Source: Francisellaceae bacterium
Lineage (GTDB): Bacteria > Pseudomonadota > Gammaproteobacteria > Berkiellales > Berkiellaceae
Reading direction: 5' to 3'
DNA: 6,418 bases
Assembly: GCA_023266415.1 (NCBI GenBank)
Contig: JAHFQG010000069.1
Location: forward strand, 1 to 6,418
The notes beneath the pieces are model-generated. The model saw only the letters and a list, made by a program, of their open reading frames with translations. It did no database searches and had not been told where the DNA came from. The position numbers and the translations under genes were made by a program. Positions 5,207-6,418 of this stretch are shown here, one piece after another; within the stretch, counting starts at the first letter, position 1; the number at the start of each line of letters is the position of its first letter.

Positions 5207-6024
5207 TGTCAGACTGGTCTGCCTTTCAACCCCGTGCCAAACTATTTTTAGAAGACTATCTAACTCACAACCTACCCCCGGCCACCACCCGCCTTACCAC
5301 TGCCATGCGTTATGCTGTTTTAAATGGAGGCAAACGGTTTCGGGGATTACTCTGCCTAGCGGTGGGGGATGTGCTACACACCCCCTGGACTACCCTAGCC
5401 CCCATCGCAGGTGCCTTAGAATGCCTACATGCCTATTCTTTGGTGCATGACGACTTGCCCGCATTAGACAACGATGATTGGCGACGCGGAAAACCCGCTT
5501 GCCACAAAGCTTTTGATGAAGTTACTGCTATTTTAGTGGGGGATGCCTTACAAGCCTTAGCCTTTGAATGGCTGTTAAAAACTCCTATTTCAGATACTTG
5601 CAAAGTTATTCTCCTTTCTACTTTCGCCAAGGCCGTTGGACATGCGGGTATGGTGGGTGGACAATCACTTGAATTTGAGACAACCTGCCCTGTGGATACT
5701 CAAGACACCATCCATCATCTCAAAACGGGCGCGCTTATCCAGGCATCTGTACAATTGCCTGCCATTGCAAGTCACGCATCGCAAAAACATCTTGAGTATT
5801 TTTCTGATTTTGGAACCACTTTGGGTCTTGCCTTTCAAATACAAGACGATATATTAGATTCAGAGCAAGATTTCGACCAGGTTCACCTTCCTAAGCCATA
5901 TGCGGCAGAAAAATTGGCTGAATTAAAACAGCTTGCCATTTCACACTTAGAGCCACTGCCGCAGAAGGGTGGTGTCTTATCCGAACTCACACAGTATTTC
6001 TTAAATCAAGTGTGTGCTGCATGA
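5206..6024 (+). CDS. ispA: Farnesyl diphosphate synthase (short-chain polyprenyl synthase)
   Basis: This cytoplasmic enzyme condenses dimethylallyl diphosphate with isopentenyl diphosphate units to give geranyl and then farnesyl diphosphate, the precursor for ubiquinone tails and undecaprenyl phosphate. Family motifs are present: GGKRFRGLL (41-49), the first aspartate-rich motif DDLPALDND (82-90) followed by RRGKPACH (93-100), KTGALIQ (173-179), and the second aspartate-rich motif QIQDDILD (211-218). Two bulky residues (Ala76-Tyr77) precede the first motif, fitting a C15 product. The length of 272 residues is about 27 shorter than E. coli IspA (299). Most of the difference lies just after QIQDDILD, where the usual 'GKxxGxDxxxxKxTYP' loop is reduced to a short segment ending LPKPY (229-232). 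The frame is intact there, so this is a compact variant rather than a frameshift. ATG at 5206 overlaps the xseB stop by one base; the stop overlaps dxs by four bases (ATGA). Confidence 0.93.
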   Translation: MSDWSAFQPRAKLFLEDYLTHNLPPATTRLTTAMRYAVLNGGKRFRGLLCLAVGDVLHTPWTTLAPIAGALECLHAYSLVHDDLPALDNDDWRRGKPACHKAFDEVTAILVGDALQALAFEWLLKTPISDTCKVILLSTFAKAVGHAGMVGGQSLEFETTCPVDTQDTIHHLKTGALIQASVQLPAIASHASQKHLEYFSDFGTTLGLAFQIQDDILDSEQDFDQVHLPKPYAAEKLAELKQLAISHLEPLPQKGGVLSELTQYFLNQVCAA

Positions 6025-6418
6025 ACTCCCTCCTCGACACCATCTACTCCCCAGACGATATCCGACAGCTTTCTGTGGCACAACTTACCTTATTGTCCAA
6101 CGAAATTCGCTTATTTTTGTTAGAAACCTTACATGATGTGGGCGGGCACTTAGGGGCGGGACTTGGGGTAGTAGAACTCACAGTAGCATTACACTACGTG
6201 TTTAACACACCGGAAGATCGCCTTTTGTGGGATGTCGGCCACCAAGCCTATCCTCATAAAATTTTAACCAGCCGACGGCACCTCTTACACACCATCCGCC
6301 AAAAAAATGGGTTAGCCCCCTTCCCCAGACGGGAAGAAAGCCCTTACGATGCCTTTGGGGTGGGGCATTCTAGCACGTCTATCAGCGCCGCACTGGGTAT
6401 GGCCATGGCGGCCCGAGC
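6021..6418 (+). CDS. dxs: 1-deoxy-D-xylulose-5-phosphate synthase, N-terminal part (runs off right edge)
   Basis: Dxs is the thiamine-diphosphate enzyme that joins pyruvate and glyceraldehyde-3-phosphate to start the MEP pathway to isoprenoids. The visible 132 residues belong to its N-terminal domain: [19 protein letters not shown] (41-59), [15 protein letters not shown] (68-82), [20 protein letters not shown] near 102-121, and [13 protein letters not shown] at the end. His43 and His74 correspond to E. coli His49 and His80, residues of the active site. The thiamine-binding GDG...N motif and the transketolase-like domains lie beyond the window. The N-terminus is about six residues shorter than in E. 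coli. Translation starts at ATG 6021, inside the ispA stop codon (ATGA overlap), and no clear ribosome binding site is visible, so it depends on coupling to ispA. It directly follows ispA in the same pathway. Confidence 0.96.
   Translation, partial: MNSLLDTIYSPDDIRQLSVAQLTLLSNEIRLFLLETLHDVGGHLGAGLGVVELTVALHYVFNTPEDRLLWDVGHQAYPHKILTSRRHLLHTIRQKNGLAPFPRREESPYDAFGVGHSSTSISAALGMAMAAR

Noticed and set aside
5854..5930. A frameshift in ispA as the cause of its short C-terminal part
   Set aside because: Reading continues in one frame to a sensible helical C-terminus and a TGA that overlaps dxs; I found no missing loop motif in the other frames.

Overview
The window (6418 bases, moderate G+C, with a visibly more AT-rich left edge) looks like chromosomal DNA of a gammaproteobacterium. 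The main evidence is the xseB-ispA-dxs gene order with overlapping genes, a YciA-type acyl-CoA thioesterase, a one-piece tmRNA with an ANDS... tag, and an RMD1/DUF155 protein. The RMD1 protein and the tag type would suit the Legionella/Coxiella branch, but that placement is inference and no rRNA or species marker is present.

Layout from left to right. Positions 1-547 (minus) hold the N-terminal 182 residues of an unrecognised, charged, AT-rich protein that runs off the left edge. A 132-base divergent gap with a GC-rich hairpin leads to a six-segment inner-membrane protein (680-1468, plus). Its stop codon lies inside the predicted -10 box of ssrA (tmRNA, 1480-1842). A 272-base spacer follows, holding degraded palindromic repeats and then a near-consensus promoter. 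That promoter drives an RMD1/DUF155 protein (2115-2921, plus), which converges on manC (2983-4398, minus), the bifunctional mannose-1-phosphate guanylyltransferase/mannose-6-phosphate isomerase. Next comes yciA (4484-4870, minus), and then, divergently, the operon xseB-ispA-dxs (5009 to the right edge, plus).

The biochemical links are clearest on the right. IspA makes farnesyl diphosphate from isoprenoid units whose MEP-pathway synthesis begins with Dxs, and both are translationally coupled behind XseB, the small subunit of exonuclease VII. ManC supplies GDP-mannose for surface polysaccharide, but no partner gene (manB, gmd, glycosyltransferases) is in view. The tmRNA is an independent housekeeping unit for ribosome rescue.

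The main non-coding features are a dispersed hairpin repeat (CTGGA-CCCCAGC-CTAC-GCTGGGG-TGACAA), present in three intergenic gaps always in the same orientation and once with a 19-base tandem duplication, and an exact 18-base palindrome overlapping the candidate promoter of xseB-ispA-dxs. I see no mobile element, CRISPR array, or clearly new multi-gene system. The points most worth following are the palindrome, the shortened C-terminal part of IspA, the tmRNA tag, and the unknown left-edge gene.
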